64,000 bases of DNA from NCBI RefSeq assembly GCF_003185895.1, contig NZ_QHLY01000012.1:1-64000 (forward strand), written 5' to 3'. A program made the translations under genes and the position numbers. This DNA is from Cryobacterium arcticum (GTDB lineage Bacteria; Actinomycetota; Actinomycetes; Actinomycetales; Microbacteriaceae). The notes under the pieces were generated by a model, which was not told the origin of the DNA, did no database searches, and saw nothing but the letters and a program-made list of their open reading frames with translations. Shown here in pieces: positions 17,445 to 27,046 of this stretch (positions are counted from its first letter, which is position 1; each line of letters starts with the position of its first letter).

Positions 17445-18131
17445 TTGAGTAAGCACTCCTACCCCCTGTTCGTTGCCATCGACGGGCCTGCCGGCAGCGG
17501 CAAGTCCAGCGTGAGCCGCGCCGCGGCCCGCCGCCTCGGCTACGGCTACCTCGACACCGGTGCCGCCTACCGGGCGCTCGCCTGGCACGTGCTGGCGCGT
17601 GATATCGACGCGCAGGATGCCGTCGCCGTCGCCGGCGCCCTCGAGAGCTTCGACTACTCCATCGGCACCGACCCGGATGCCTACTTCGTGCGGGTGGGGG
17701 AGACCGACGTCACCGACGCCATCCGGGAGCCGCAGATCTCGGCCGTGGTGAGCGCCATCGCCCGGGTTCCGGCCGTGCGCACGCACCTCACCGAACTGTT
17801 CCGCAGCATCGCCCGGAACGTGCCGCAGCCCGGCGTCGTGGTCGAAGGCCGCGACATCACCACCGTCGTGGCACCCGAAGCTCAGGCGCGCATTCTACTC
17901 ACAGCAAGCGAAGAGGCTAGAATGGCTAGGCGCTCTGCGGAAATATCAACCCAATCGGCCCACACCGTGGCGGAACAGTTGCGATCGAGGGATCGCGCTG
18001 ACTCCCAGGTAGTGGAATTCATGAGCGCCGCAGACGGTGTGACCACCGTCGACTCCACCCATCTCGACTTCGACCAGACCATTGACGCGGTTGTAGAGGT
18101 CATCAATACCGCGAGGAACTCGCATGACTAA
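17445..18131 (+). CDS. cmk: Cytidylate kinase
   Basis: A 228-residue CMP/dCMP kinase, the normal family length. The P-loop [17 protein letters not shown] lies at residues about 9-25. [13 protein letters not shown] and [17 protein letters not shown] follow, then the Arg-rich lid [16 protein letters not shown] 17445 (or TTG 17427) is the start because the coding signature begins right after and longer versions run into tyrA. The final 8 bases overlap der, giving the familiar cmk-der pair. Confidence 0.9.
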   Translation: MSKHSYPLFVAIDGPAGSGKSSVSRAAARRLGYGYLDTGAAYRALAWHVLARDIDAQDAVAVAGALESFDYSIGTDPDAYFVRVGETDVTDAIREPQISAVVSAIARVPAVRTHLTELFRSIARNVPQPGVVVEGRDITTVVAPEAQARILLTASEEARMARRSAEISTQSAHTVAEQLRSRDRADSQVVEFMSAADGVTTVDSTHLDFDQTIDAVVEVINTARNSHD

Positions 18132-19644
18132 TCAATTCGACGACACGACGATCCCCGAACTCGACCCCGAGATCGCATCGCGCCTCACCGACCTCGACGA
18201 CGACGACGCCCTGATCTCTCAGCGCGCCCTCGCGCTGCGCACCGGCCTGAACGAGTACGACCTCGACGACGAGGACTTCGACGTTCTCGACTCGGTCTCC
18301 GACGACCCCGATGCCATCCAGTACCTGCCGGCCCTGCCGGTGATCGCGATCGTCGGCCGCCCCAACGTGGGCAAGTCCGCGCTCGTGAACCGCATCCTCG
18401 GCCGCCGCGAGGCCGTCGTGGAGGACACCCCCGGCGTGACCCGTGACCGGGTCACCTACAAGGGCGAGTGGCACGAACGCCGCTTCAGCCTCGTTGACAC
18501 CGGCGGCTGGGAGCCCGACGCCAAGGGCATCGACGCTTCCGTCGCCATGCAGGCCGAACTGGCCATCGAACTCTGTGACGTCGTCATGTTCGTCGTCGAC
18601 GCCAACGTGGGCCCCACCTCCACCGATGAGGCCGTCGTCAAGCTGCTCCGCCGCAGCGGCAAGCCCGTCTTCCTCATCGCCAACAAGGTCGACGACATCC
18701 GCCAGGAGCCCGAAGCGGCCAGCCTGTGGGCGCTCGGTCTCGGCCAGCCCTGGCCGGTCTCCGCGCTGCACGGCCGCGGCGTCGCCGACCTGCTCGACGC
18801 GATCCTGGAGAAGCTCCCCGAGATCTCCGCCGTCGCCAAGCAGGAAGTGGGCGGCCCCCGCCGCGTTGCCATCCTGGGACGCCCGAACGTTGGCAAGTCC
18901 AGCCTGCTGAACAAGGTCGTCGGCGAGGAGCGCGTTGTTGTCAACGAGCTCGCCGGCACCACCCGCGACCCGGTCGACGAGCAGGTCGAGCTCGGCGGCA
19001 AGGTCTGGCGCTTCGTCGACACCGCCGGCATCCGCCGTCGCGTGCACCTCTCCCAGGGCGCCGACTTCTACGCTTCGTTGCGCACAAGCGCGGCCCTGGA
19101 AAAGGCCGAAGTGGCCGTGGTGCTCATTGACGTGACCGAGGTCATCAGCGAGCAGGACGTGCGCGTCATCGACCTGGTGCTCGAGTCCGGCCGCGCGCTG
19201 GTGCTGGCGTTCAACAAGTGGGACCAGATCGACGACGACCGTCGCCGCTACCTGGAGCGTGAGATCGAGCAGGACCTGGCCCACGTGGCCTGGGCCCCCC
19301 GCGTGAACATCTCGGCCAAGACCGGTCGTCACATGGAGAAGCTGGTTCCGGCGCTGGAGCTCGCGCTGGAGTCGTGGGACACTCGCGTCGCCACCGGCAA
19401 GTTCAACGCCTTCCTGGCCGAACTGGCCGCCGAGCACCCGCACCCCGTGCGCAGTGGCAAGCAGCCGCGCATCCTGTTCGGCACCCAGGCCTCCAGCCGC
19501 CCGCCGACTTTCGTGATCTTCACCACCGGGTTCCTCGACCCGGGCTACCGCCGGTTCATCCAGCGTCGCCTGCGCGAGGTCTACGGCTTCGCCGGCAGCC
19601 CGATCAACATCAGCATGCGGGTGCGCGAGAAGCGCAAGCGCTAA
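18124..19644 (+). CDS. der: Ribosome-assembly GTPase Der (EngA)
   Basis: A 506-residue protein with two GTPase domains in tandem. The first has [13 protein letters not shown] with VDTGGW; the second has [22 protein letters not shown] and FNKWD. A C-terminal KH-like domain ends it. Der acts in maturation of the 50S subunit. The N-terminal acidic extension of about 75 residues is usual for actinobacterial forms. The start ATG overlaps cmk, and the terminator at 19676 ends the operon. Confidence 0.95.
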   Translation: MTNQFDDTTIPELDPEIASRLTDLDDDDALISQRALALRTGLNEYDLDDEDFDVLDSVSDDPDAIQYLPALPVIAIVGRPNVGKSALVNRILGRREAVVEDTPGVTRDRVTYKGEWHERRFSLVDTGGWEPDAKGIDASVAMQAELAIELCDVVMFVVDANVGPTSTDEAVVKLLRRSGKPVFLIANKVDDIRQEPEAASLWALGLGQPWPVSALHGRGVADLLDAILEKLPEISAVAKQEVGGPRRVAILGRPNVGKSSLLNKVVGEERVVVNELAGTTRDPVDEQVELGGKVWRFVDTAGIRRRVHLSQGADFYASLRTSAALEKAEVAVVLIDVTEVISEQDVRVIDLVLESGRALVLAFNKWDQIDDDRRRYLEREIEQDLAHVAWAPRVNISAKTGRHMEKLVPALELALESWDTRVATGKFNAFLAELAAEHPHPVRSGKQPRILFGTQASSRPPTFVIFTTGFLDPGYRRFIQRRLREVYGFAGSPINISMRVREKRKR

Positions 19645-19675
19645 CCAGACCGGGTCATCCGGTCGAAACGACCAG

Positions 19676-19716
19676 GCCGCGTGCCGCCATCTACGGATGC
19701 CGGCACGCGGCTTTTT
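19676..19716 (+). terminator. Rho-independent terminator behind der
   Basis: An 11-bp perfect stem GCCGCGTGCCG/CGGCACGCGGC (19676-19686 and 19701-19711) is followed by TTTTT. It should close the long scpA-to-der transcription unit. Confidence 0.88.
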
Positions 19717-20363
19717 CATGCCCGCCGACGCTTTTCGAGCACCCTCCGTCCCCCCTTTAGGGTGGATGGCCCTAGCGGACATTTGCCGCGTGACCTGCCA
19801 AAAAGGCTCTTTTTTGCGCAAGGTTTGCGCAAGATTGGCGCAAGAACGCCCGAAGGTCACCGCAAGCCATGTGCCCCGATCCCAGTGCTGGCGCGGAACT
19901 GCCCCCTGAACCTCGAACTGGGGGTTGAACGTGCCCCCGACCGAGGGGGTTCTGTCGCCACCGAGATTGTTCTAAGTTTTCGGTGTTGGCAAAGTCCACC
20001 CGGCTGAACCAGCACCGCACGTCACCGAGCCCCACCCGGCCCGCGATTCACAAAGCGATACACAGCGATGCGTTTCGCCCCGACGTGCACCACCTGTTTC
20101 CATCCAGCACCGCTCCACCGGGCGGGTCCCGAAACCCGCCCCTCCACCGCCCGAACGCCGTCGCACCCACCAGACCGGTGCGCTACCCTGCCGCTCTCAC
20201 CCGCATCCGGCCCAGTGCCCGGACGACCAACCACTGACCGTTACACGCAGCCCTTCCGACATTCCGTCCCCTGCATTTCGTTGATACCTGGTGCGAACGA
20301 GACCCGAACTCTCGACCCTTCGATCCAGCGAGATCCCCGGCCCTACTCCTAGGACGTGTTCCT
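19717..20363. other. 647-bp intergenic region with a triple TTGCGCAAG motif
   Basis: No credible gene is seen between the der terminator and the glycosyltransferase. The region holds three near-copies of the palindrome-like TTGCGCAAG at 19814, 19825 and about 19835, spaced 10-11 bp. Flanking these is a 7-bp inverted repeat GTGACCT/AGGTCAC (about 19790 and 19854). Further on, about 19915-19965, are short G/C-run hairpins. Its length suggests regulatory input for the glycosyltransferase operon. Confidence 0.45.
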
Positions 20364-22685
20364 GTGCCATCGAAGTCCCTCACTTCGCCTGCCCGTAGAC
20401 GCCAACTCGGTGCCGAACGCAACACTCAGCCCCTCTCCACGGTCCACGACATTCCCAGTGACAGCAAGATCACCTGGGGCCGGCTCGCGATCATCGCGAC
20501 CGTGCTGGCCTGGATCGCGTACATCATCTACACGATCCTGCGCGAGTTCCTCAACAACGGCACCGAGAGCTTCCGGTTCACCACCGAGGCCATCTCCTAC
20601 GTGGTCGTGGTCACCTTCCTCACCTTTTCCGCGCTGATGTACCTCGTGGCCCGGCAGGGCGCCCTGCAGCGCTTCCGCGACCACGTGCGCGTGCCCCGCG
20701 CCGAACTCGACAGCCACTTCAGCGCCCACCGCAGTTCACTCACCGTGTTGGTGCCCTCCTACAGCGAAGAGCCCGGCGTGGTGCGCGCCACCCTGTGGTC
20801 GGCCGCGCTGCAGGAATACCCCGACCTGCGCATCGTGCTGCTGCTGGATGACCCGCCGCACCCCACCGACCCGGCCGTCGCCGCGCAGCTGCAGGCCTCC
20901 CGTACCATCGCCCACGACATCGAACTGGCGCTGGCCGAACCGAAGGCCCGGTTCACCGAAGAACTGCTGCTCTGCGAACTCGAACTCGGCAGCGCCGCCA
21001 ACGTCACCAGCCGGGCGGTGCAACGCCTCGCCGGCAGCTACCGCTGGGCCGGCCGCTGGCTGCAGGCCATGGCCTCGGCCGAGACCATCAACGACCACGT
21101 CGACACCTTCTTCGTGGAGGAGGTGCTCGGCGGTCTCGCCGCCGAACTCTCCCTCACCGGCGCGGCCCTGGCCGCCGCCGCGAAGGAGGGCACCGCCCCC
21201 ACCGCCAGCCGGATGCTTGAGCTGCACCGCCGTCTCGTCTGGACGTTCTCCGCCGAACTGGACACCTTCGAACGCAAGCTGTACACCTCGCTCTCGCACG
21301 ACGCGAACAAGGCGATGAACCTCAACGCCTATATCGGCCTGATGGGCCGCCGGTTCCAGCGCGAGATCTCGCCCAGCGGCACCATCCTGCGGCCGGCCGC
21401 CGACGGCGCCCCCGCCGATTTCGTGGTGCGGGACTCGGAATACCTGCTCACCCTCGACGCCGACTCGCTGCTGCTGCGCGACTACTGCCTGCGCCTGGTC
21501 TACCTGCTCGAGCAGCCCGCCAACGCCCGGGTCGCCGTCACGCAGACGCCGTACTCCTCGTTCCGCGGCGCCCGCACCCGCATCGAACGCCTCGCCGGCG
21601 CGACCACCGACATCCAGCACATCCTGCACCAGGGCATGACGCACTACGGCGCCACCTTCTGGGTGGGCGCCAACGCCGTGATCCGCAAGGTGGCCCTCGA
21701 AGACATCGTCGAGGTGGAAACCGTGGGCGGCTTCGAGGTGCGCCGCTACGTGCAGGACCGCACCGTGATCGAAGACACCGAATCCAGCATCGACCTGGGC
21801 ACGCACGGCTGGTCGCTGGTGAACTACCCAGAGCGGCTCAGCTACAGCGCCACTCCGCCCGACTTCGGTTCGCTGATCGTGCAGCGCCGCCGATGGGCCA
21901 ACGGCGGCCTGCTCATTCTGCCCAAGCTCTGGCGCCAGATGCGGGAACGCCGCAGCCAGGGCCACCCGATCAGCATCATCGAACTGGCCCTGCGGGTGAA
22001 TTACATGACCAGCATCGCCTGGTCCAGCTTCGGCCTGATCTTTCTGCTCGCCTATCCCTATGACAGCCGGCTGCTCAGCCCGGTCGTGGTGCTCGCCGCC
22101 CTGCCCTACTTTCTCTGCATGGGCAGCGACCTGCGCTACTGCGGCTACAACTTCAGCGACATCCTGCGCATCTACGGCTTCAACCTGATTCTGCTGCCGG
22201 TGCAGCTCGCCGGGGTGCTGAAGTCGCTGCAGCAGGCCGTGACCAGCAAGAAGATCCCGTTCGCCCGCACCCCCAAGGTGCGCAACCGCACGGCCGCGCC
22301 GATCATGTTCGTGGTGGTGCCGTTCCTCATCGTGGCCTTCTCCGCCCTCACCCTGTGGCGGGATGTCTCCAACGAGAACTGGGGCAACGCCGCGTTCGCC
22401 GCGTTCAACGCCGTGCTGGCCAGCTTCGCCATCCTCGCCTACATCGGCCTGTGGAACTCTGTAGTGGACATCTGGCTGGGCGTGACCCAGTGGTTGTTCA
22501 TCGAGCCCACCCCGCGCCGCGCGCCCACCATCGTGGTGCGCCCGCAGCCGCGCACTCTGGACTGGCGTGCGGTGCTGTACCACGGCCAGGTCGAGGGCGA
22601 ACTGCCCAGTGACGTGGAAGTGATCGCCGGGCCGATTGCGCGGCCGGTGAAGGCCAAGCGCGCCCGCCAGGGCGTCTCCCGGTGA
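20364..22685 (+). CDS. Membrane glycosyltransferase, family 2, cellulose/chitin-synthase-like
   Basis: A 773-residue processive-type GT2 enzyme. Two membrane segments (about residues 35-57 and 75-95) precede a cytosolic catalytic domain. Its key residues are LLLDDPP (about 160), LTLDADS (about 363), VIEDTESS (about 468) and QRRRWANGG (about 507), that is the D, DxD, D and Q-x-x-RW set. Four or more membrane segments follow (LIFLLAYPY..., NLILLPVQLAGVL, IMFVVVPFLIVAFSAL, AVLASFAILAYIGLW). Enzymes with this set polymerise beta-linked sugars and export the chain. No PilZ domain is seen. GTG start with AGGAC upstream. It overlaps a GH18-type hydrolase by 4 bases, so the product may be a chitin- or glucan-like chain. 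Confidence 0.85.
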   Translation: MPSKSLTSPARRRQLGAERNTQPLSTVHDIPSDSKITWGRLAIIATVLAWIAYIIYTILREFLNNGTESFRFTTEAISYVVVVTFLTFSALMYLVARQGALQRFRDHVRVPRAELDSHFSAHRSSLTVLVPSYSEEPGVVRATLWSAALQEYPDLRIVLLLDDPPHPTDPAVAAQLQASRTIAHDIELALAEPKARFTEELLLCELELGSAANVTSRAVQRLAGSYRWAGRWLQAMASAETINDHVDTFFVEEVLGGLAAELSLTGAALAAAAKEGTAPTASRMLELHRRLVWTFSAELDTFERKLYTSLSHDANKAMNLNAYIGLMGRRFQREISPSGTILRPAADGAPADFVVRDSEYLLTLDADSLLLRDYCLRLVYLLEQPANARVAVTQTPYSSFRGARTRIERLAGATTDIQHILHQGMTHYGATFWVGANAVIRKVALEDIVEVETVGGFEVRRYVQDRTVIEDTESSIDLGTHGWSLVNYPERLSYSATPPDFGSLIVQRRRWANGGLLILPKLWRQMRERRSQGHPISIIELALRVNYMTSIAWSSFGLIFLLAYPYDSRLLSPVVVLAALPYFLCMGSDLRYCGYNFSDILRIYGFNLILLPVQLAGVLKSLQQAVTSKKIPFARTPKVRNRTAAPIMFVVVPFLIVAFSALTLWRDVSNENWGNAAFAAFNAVLASFAILAYIGLWNSVVDIWLGVTQWLFIEPTPRRAPTIVVRPQPRTLDWRAVLYHGQVEGELPSDVEVIAGPIARPVKAKRARQGVSR

Positions 22686-24304
22686 GCGACGCCGCGGGCG
22701 ACGCGGCCCTGCCACCCATGCCGGAAACCCCCGACTTCAAGGGCCGGGTGAACCCGCCTCGGCGCCGGCTCTCCGCGGTGCGTGTGTTCCTGGGCATCGT
22801 GCTCGTCGTGGCGCTGTCCGCCGGCGGCTACCTCGGCCTGCAGTGGTGGGGATCGGCGCAGGCCGCCGACGCCTACGACCCGTGGTTCGCCGGCTACGTC
22901 GACGTGACGGCCACCCCCACCTACAACTTCGAGGCCACGGCCGACCGGGCCGGCAGTGACGTGGTGCTTGCCTTCATCGTGGCCGCCACCGACGACCCCT
23001 GCACGCCCACCTGGGGTACCCACTACACCCTCGATGAGGCCGCGGACGAGCTCGACCTCGACCGCCGGCTCGCCCGGGTGAAGCAGCTCGACGGCCAGGT
23101 GGTGGTGTCGTTCGGCGGGCAGCTCAACACCGAGCTCGGCACCGGCTGCACCGACCAGGATGCCCTCGTCGCCGCGTACGCCGCCGTGCTCGACCGTTAC
23201 GACGTGACCACCATCGACCTCGACCTCGAGGGCGACAACCTCACCGACACGGCCGCCACCGAGCGCCGGGCCGCGGCCATCGCGAAGCTGCAGGCCGACC
23301 GCCGGGCCGCCGGCATCGATCTGGCGGTGTGGCTCACCGTGCCCGTCGCCACCTCCGGCCTCACCGAGGACGGCACCAACGCGGTCAGCGCGATGCTCGA
23401 CGCCCAGGTGGACCTGGCCGGGGTGAACCTGATGACGATGGATTTCGGCAGCAGCAAGCACGCCGACGAGACCATGGCCGAGGCATCCATTCGCGCCGTC
23501 ACGGCCGCGCACCGGCAGGTGGGCGCGCTGTACTCGCAGGCCGGCACCGAGCTGCTGGCCGGCACGGTCTGGTCGAAGATCGGCATCACCCCGATGGCGG
23601 GCCAGAACGATGTGGCCGGGGAGGTCTTCGGCCTCGACGACGCCACCGCACTGAACGCCTTCGCCGTGGAACAGAAGGTGGGGCGCATGTCGCTCTGGTC
23701 GCTCAACCGCGACACCACCTGCGGCACGAACTACGTGGAACTCACGCGGGTCTCTGACTCCTGCAGCGGTATCAACCAGGGCGGCGACAAGTTCGTGGAC
23801 CTGCTGGACGGCGGCTTCACCGGCCGACCCGTCACCGCGGCGGCAGCCGTGACCACCGACGAGTCGGAGTCGGTCGAAGCCATCGTGGACGACCCGGCCA
23901 CCAGCCCGTACCCGATCTGGGCAAAGGACTCGTCGTTCCTCAAGGGCACCAAGGTGGTGTGGCACCGGAACGTGTACCAGGCCAAGTGGTGGACCAGCGG
24001 TGACCTGCCCGACAACCCGGTGCTCAACGACTGGGAGACGCCGTGGGTGCTGATCGGCCCGGTGATGGCGGGGGAGACCCCCATCCCACAGCCCACCCTG
24101 CCCGCCGGCACGTACCCGGAGTGGGCCGGAACCGCCGTCTACGAGAAGGGTGACGTGACCCTCTTCGACGGGGTGCCGTTCAAGAGCAAGTGGTGGAACC
24201 AGGGCGAGAGCCCGGATGCCGCGGCCTCCAACCCCGACGGCTCGCCGTGGGTGGCGCTGACCAAGGCCGAGGTGCAGAAGATCCTCGACGCCCTGCCCGA
24301 CTGA
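22682..24304 (+). CDS. Membrane-anchored GH18-type glycoside hydrolase with two chitin-binding modules
   Basis: A 540-residue protein with one N-terminal membrane anchor (VFLGIVLVVALSAGGYLGL, about residues 35-54) and the rest outside. Residues about 70-370 resemble the GH18 barrel: VVVSFGGQLNTELG, IDLDLEGDNL (catalytic-loop equivalent), and NLMTMDFGSS. Two C-terminal modules carry the Trp pairs of CBM5/12 (VYQAKWWTSGDLP and PFKSKWWNQGESP). The canonical DxxDxDxE motif has Thr at the first Asp, so catalysis may be altered. The GTG start overlaps the glycosyltransferase stop. The pair suggests synthesis and trimming of an exported beta-linked polymer. Confidence 0.82.
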   Translation: MSDAAGDAALPPMPETPDFKGRVNPPRRRLSAVRVFLGIVLVVALSAGGYLGLQWWGSAQAADAYDPWFAGYVDVTATPTYNFEATADRAGSDVVLAFIVAATDDPCTPTWGTHYTLDEAADELDLDRRLARVKQLDGQVVVSFGGQLNTELGTGCTDQDALVAAYAAVLDRYDVTTIDLDLEGDNLTDTAATERRAAAIAKLQADRRAAGIDLAVWLTVPVATSGLTEDGTNAVSAMLDAQVDLAGVNLMTMDFGSSKHADETMAEASIRAVTAAHRQVGALYSQAGTELLAGTVWSKIGITPMAGQNDVAGEVFGLDDATALNAFAVEQKVGRMSLWSLNRDTTCGTNYVELTRVSDSCSGINQGGDKFVDLLDGGFTGRPVTAAAAVTTDESESVEAIVDDPATSPYPIWAKDSSFLKGTKVVWHRNVYQAKWWTSGDLPDNPVLNDWETPWVLIGPVMAGETPIPQPTLPAGTYPEWAGTAVYEKGDVTLFDGVPFKSKWWNQGESPDAAASNPDGSPWVALTKAEVQKILDALPD

Positions 24305-24337
24305 CCGGTCGAGTGGGCGGCGCGGCCCAGACAGAGA

Positions 24338-24376
24338 AATGCCCGGGGCGGTGGTTAGGGCACCGCCCCGGGCATT
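24338..24376. terminator. Bidirectional terminator between convergent genes
   Basis: A perfect 16-bp stem (AATGCCCGGGGCGGTG against CACCGCCCCGGGCATT) closes a 7-base loop. It lies between the GH18 gene (plus) and the membrane protein gene (minus) and can serve both. Confidence 0.8.
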
Positions 24377-24405
24377 CCGCGTTTCGCGCCGCGGCGCGAG
24401 GTCGA

Positions 24406-24945
24406 CTAGCGAGCGGACTTGGGCTCGTCGGTGGGCTCGTCGCCCGTGGTGCTGTCAACGGCCGGGGCCTCGGCGGCCGGAGCGGCAACCGGGGGAGCGG
24501 CGGCCGGAGTCGGCTCGACGGTGTGCGCGGTCACGGTCTTGATGCTGCCGGTCTCGGAGGCAGCGTGCTCGCGCACGGCGGCCTTCTCGTCGGCGTCGAA
24601 GTCGGTGTCGTCATCGAAGTCGAAGTCGGGGCCGTTGTCGACGACAGCGGGCGCTGCCAGGGCGACGTTCTTCGAGATGGAGCGGGCCACAACCATGGCC
24701 GCGAGGGTGATGATGAACCCGGTGAGGCCCACGCCGATCAGGGTGGCGCCGAGGTTGCTGCCGGACTGGGCGGAGAAGTACCTCACGTAGTCCGCGGACT
24801 GCGAGGTGTAGAAGTCGGCCTGGGTGGCGTTGGAGGAGGTGAGAACCCAGTACCCAACGCCGGTCACGACCACGTCGACCAGCCACAGCAGCGCCAGGAC
24901 GAGGTTGAACTTGGACAGGGGACGAGCGGTGCTGTTCTGGGACAT
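24406..24945 (-). CDS. Small membrane protein of unknown function
   Basis: A 179-residue protein with two membrane segments (FNLVLALLWLVDVVVTGVGYWVL, residues about 13-35, and LIGVGLTGFIITLAAMVVA, about 68-87). Between them is a 30-residue outside-facing loop. A long acidic, Ala/Pro-rich tail (DFDFDDDTDFDADEKAA) is probably cytoplasmic and disordered. AAGGAAG precedes the ATG. I recognise no family. It is the last chromosomal gene before the tRNA-linked island. Confidence 0.75.
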   Translation of the reverse strand: MSQNSTARPLSKFNLVLALLWLVDVVVTGVGYWVLTSSNATQADFYTSQSADYVRYFSAQSGSNLGATLIGVGLTGFIITLAAMVVARSISKNVALAAPAVVDNGPDFDFDDDTDFDADEKAAVREHAASETGSIKTVTAHTVEPTPAAAPPVAAPAAEAPAVDSTTGDEPTDEPKSAR

Positions 24946-25060
24946 AACTTCCTTCGTTGATTGAGCGGCCGGTGACGACCTCGCGTCACGCTACGCACCA
25001 TTCCTATGGACAACCTATGTACAAGCAGGGAATCGCAGAAACGCCCCCTGTGCCCCTCCG

Positions 25061-25172
25061 CTGGTCGAGCCCCCATCCGCTGGTCGAGCCCCCTCTCCGC
25101 TGGTCGAGTTGGTCGAGACCCCGCAACCCAATCTCTCAAGTCCCCGCCTCGCTGGTCGAGCCTGTCGAGACC
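25061..25172 (+). repeat. Cluster of palindromic repeat copies before tRNA-Pro
   Basis: Half copies begin at 25061 and 25080, and full copies lie at 25100-25120 and 25152-25172, all in the forward sense. These are the last copies of the element in the window; none is seen beyond the tRNA. The rest of 24946-25342 shows no gene. Confidence 0.8.
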
Positions 25173-25342
25173 TCGTAACCAATCTGCGCCCCAACCTACG
25201 TCCATCCCGCACCCTGTCAACCGCACCTACCTCCCCAAACCCACCCACCCCACCCAAATGTGCACGCAACCCCTCCGCCGAGGCTGTAAGCTAGTCCAGT
25301 TGTCTCCGGTAGATGCCTTCACAGGAATTCACCGGGAAACGG

Positions 25343-25419
25343 CGGGCTGTAGCGCAGCTTGGTAGCGCACCTGACTGGGGGTCAGGGGGTCGCAGGTTCA
25401 AATCCTGTCAGCCCGACCA
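25343..25419 (+). tRNA. tRNA-Pro (anticodon GGG)
   Basis: The 77-nt gene folds as a standard cloverleaf. The acceptor stem is CGGGCTG/CAGCCCG with discriminator A and encoded CCA. The anticodon stem is CCTGA/TCAGG with loop CTGGGGG (anticodon GGG, Pro). The T arm is GCAGG-TTCAAAT-CCTGT. An excisionase and integrase gene follow at once, so its 3' end is the likely attachment site of the island. Confidence 0.96.
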
Positions 25420-25422
25420 AAT

Positions 25423-25456
25423 GTCCCGGAAACTCAAGGGTTTCCGGGACTTTTTT
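25423..25456 (+). terminator. Terminator of tRNA-Pro
   Basis: An 11-bp stem GTCCCGGAAAC/GTTTCCGGGAC with a 6-base loop is followed by six T. It lies four bases after the tRNA CCA end. Confidence 0.92.
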
Positions 25457-25597
25457 GGTTAAGAGATTTGATGTTCCCATCACTACCCCATCACTTTCAG
25501 CCCATTTCCGCCGCTTTTCCGGCCCTGTCATCTGAGGCGCTGAGGTCGGTTTCGGTCCTTCCCGATCATCCGGGATCGCCCGGCACACCTCTTGGGT

Positions 25598-25852
25598 ATG
25601 AGCATTCACAACGAGAACCCGACTTCTGTTCCCACCGACGACTGGGGCTTGGAGCCCCTGATGGACGTCCACGAGCTGGCCGCCTACTTAGGTATCCCGA
25701 TCTCCACGGTCTACGACTGGCGGGTGCATGGCAAAGGCCCCGCCGCGTACCGGTTCGGCAAACACCTCAAGTTCGCCATCTCCGATGTGCGGGCCTGGAC
25801 CGCCCAACAGCGCGAACCCACCAGCGAGCTCAGGCGCCCCGATCGGCGGTGA
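25598..25852 (+). CDS. Excisionase-like helix-turn-helix protein
   Basis: An 84-residue protein with a winged/MerR-type helix-turn-helix: MDVHELAAYLGIPISTVYDWRVHGKGPAAYRFGKHLKFAISDVRAW, residues about 20-66. Such small proteins act as recombination directionality factors or regulators of the neighbouring integrase. It ends six bases before the integrase start. ATG 25598 is chosen. The 140 bases between the tRNA terminator and this gene show no other gene. Confidence 0.8.
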   Translation: MSIHNENPTSVPTDDWGLEPLMDVHELAAYLGIPISTVYDWRVHGKGPAAYRFGKHLKFAISDVRAWTAQQREPTSELRRPDRR

Positions 25853-25858
25853 GCTGAG

Positions 25859-27045
25859 ATGCCCCGGCAGCGGTTGACGATCGGTACCTTCGGCGACATC
25901 AGCACCCGCCAGATGCCGAGCGGACGCTACGAGGCACGAACCCGCTACCGCGACTGGGACGGTCACGCACGACTGGTGCAAGGCACGGGTGCCACCGCCA
26001 AGGCCGCCGAACGGGCGCTGAAGGCCAAGCTCGCCGACCGGGACCTGTTCCAACCCGCCGACACGTCGCTCACGCCGGACAGCCTGTTCAGGGACTTGGT
26101 CACCTACTGGTTGGAGGATATCGACCTGGAGGACCGGATCTCCCGGACCACCCGGAACCTGTACGAGCGCAACATGCGCACCCTCGTCTCACCTGCCTTC
26201 GATCATCTCGCGCTGCGGGAAATCGGTGTGGCGCGGTGTGACAAGTTCATCAAGCAGCTGGCGAAGATCTCCTACAACCGCGCCAAGCAGGCCCGGGTAG
26301 TGCTTGGCTCGCCCTCGAGCTTGCGGTGCGGCACGAAGTTCTGCCGCGCAACCCGATGGACCACGTCGCCCGCCTCCACCGCGAGCCGCACGTCCCCGCT
26401 GCGCTCATGGCCCCAGAGGTCAATGTGATCCGCGCGGCGATTGCTCAGTGGGAGAGCGCCGTCGACCATACCTCCGGCCCTAAGCCCGATGGCCAGCTCG
26501 GCGCGATGATCGAGGTCATGCTCGGCACCTCAGCCCGGATCGGCGAGGTCCTGGCCATCCGCCGCCGGGACATCGACATCACCAGCCCCGTGCCCTCCAT
26601 CCGCCTGGCCGGCACCATCGTCAGCCGCAAGGGCGAGCAGACCTTCCGGCAGGACCACCCCAAAACCGCCAAGTCCACTCGCGTTGTCGCCATCCCCACT
26701 TTCACCGCCGACGCGGTCCGCCGGCGCCTCGCCAAGGTCGGGAGCATGGGCCTGGATGACCTCCTGTTCCAATCCCGGGACGGCACCCCGTTAACGACGG
26801 GCAACGTGCGCCGGCAACTCCGACAGGTGCTCGAGGGTGCCGGCATCAACGGAGTGACCCCGCACATGTTCCGCCGTACGGTCGCCACCGCGGTCAACAC
26901 CAACGCCAGCGTCGAACTTGCCGCAGAACTGCTCGGCCACACGGACACCAGGGTCACGGTGATGCACTACATCCAACGCAGCGAACTGGTGAACCCGGCC
27001 ACCGCCGCACTCCTCGATCGCGCGTTCGCGAAGGATGAAGACTGA
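25859..27045 (+). pseudogene. int: Tyrosine integrase, interrupted by a frameshift
   Basis: The N-terminal half (residues 1 to about 150: arm-type and core DNA-binding domain, LFRDLVTYWLEDIDLEDRISRTTRNLYERNMRTL) is in one frame. From about 26305 the match continues in another frame: LELAVRHEVLPRNPMDHVARL, the catalytic Arg in GTSARIGEVLAIRR, HMFRRTVATAVN, LLGHTDTRVTVMHYIQ with the nucleophile Tyr. The junction reads GTGCTTGGCTCGCCCTC, where one extra base would restore LGLALELAV. All catalytic residues survive, so this is either a recent inactivation or a sequencing error. It inserted, or once inserted, the island at tRNA-Pro. Confidence 0.88.
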
Positions 27046-27046
27046 C

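Noticed and set aside
20280..20350. A tRNA-like stretch (GAGACCCGAACTCTCGAC) before the glycosyltransferase
   Set aside because: On either strand the acceptor and D arms cannot be formed, and the T loop does not have the TTCRA order in the right place.
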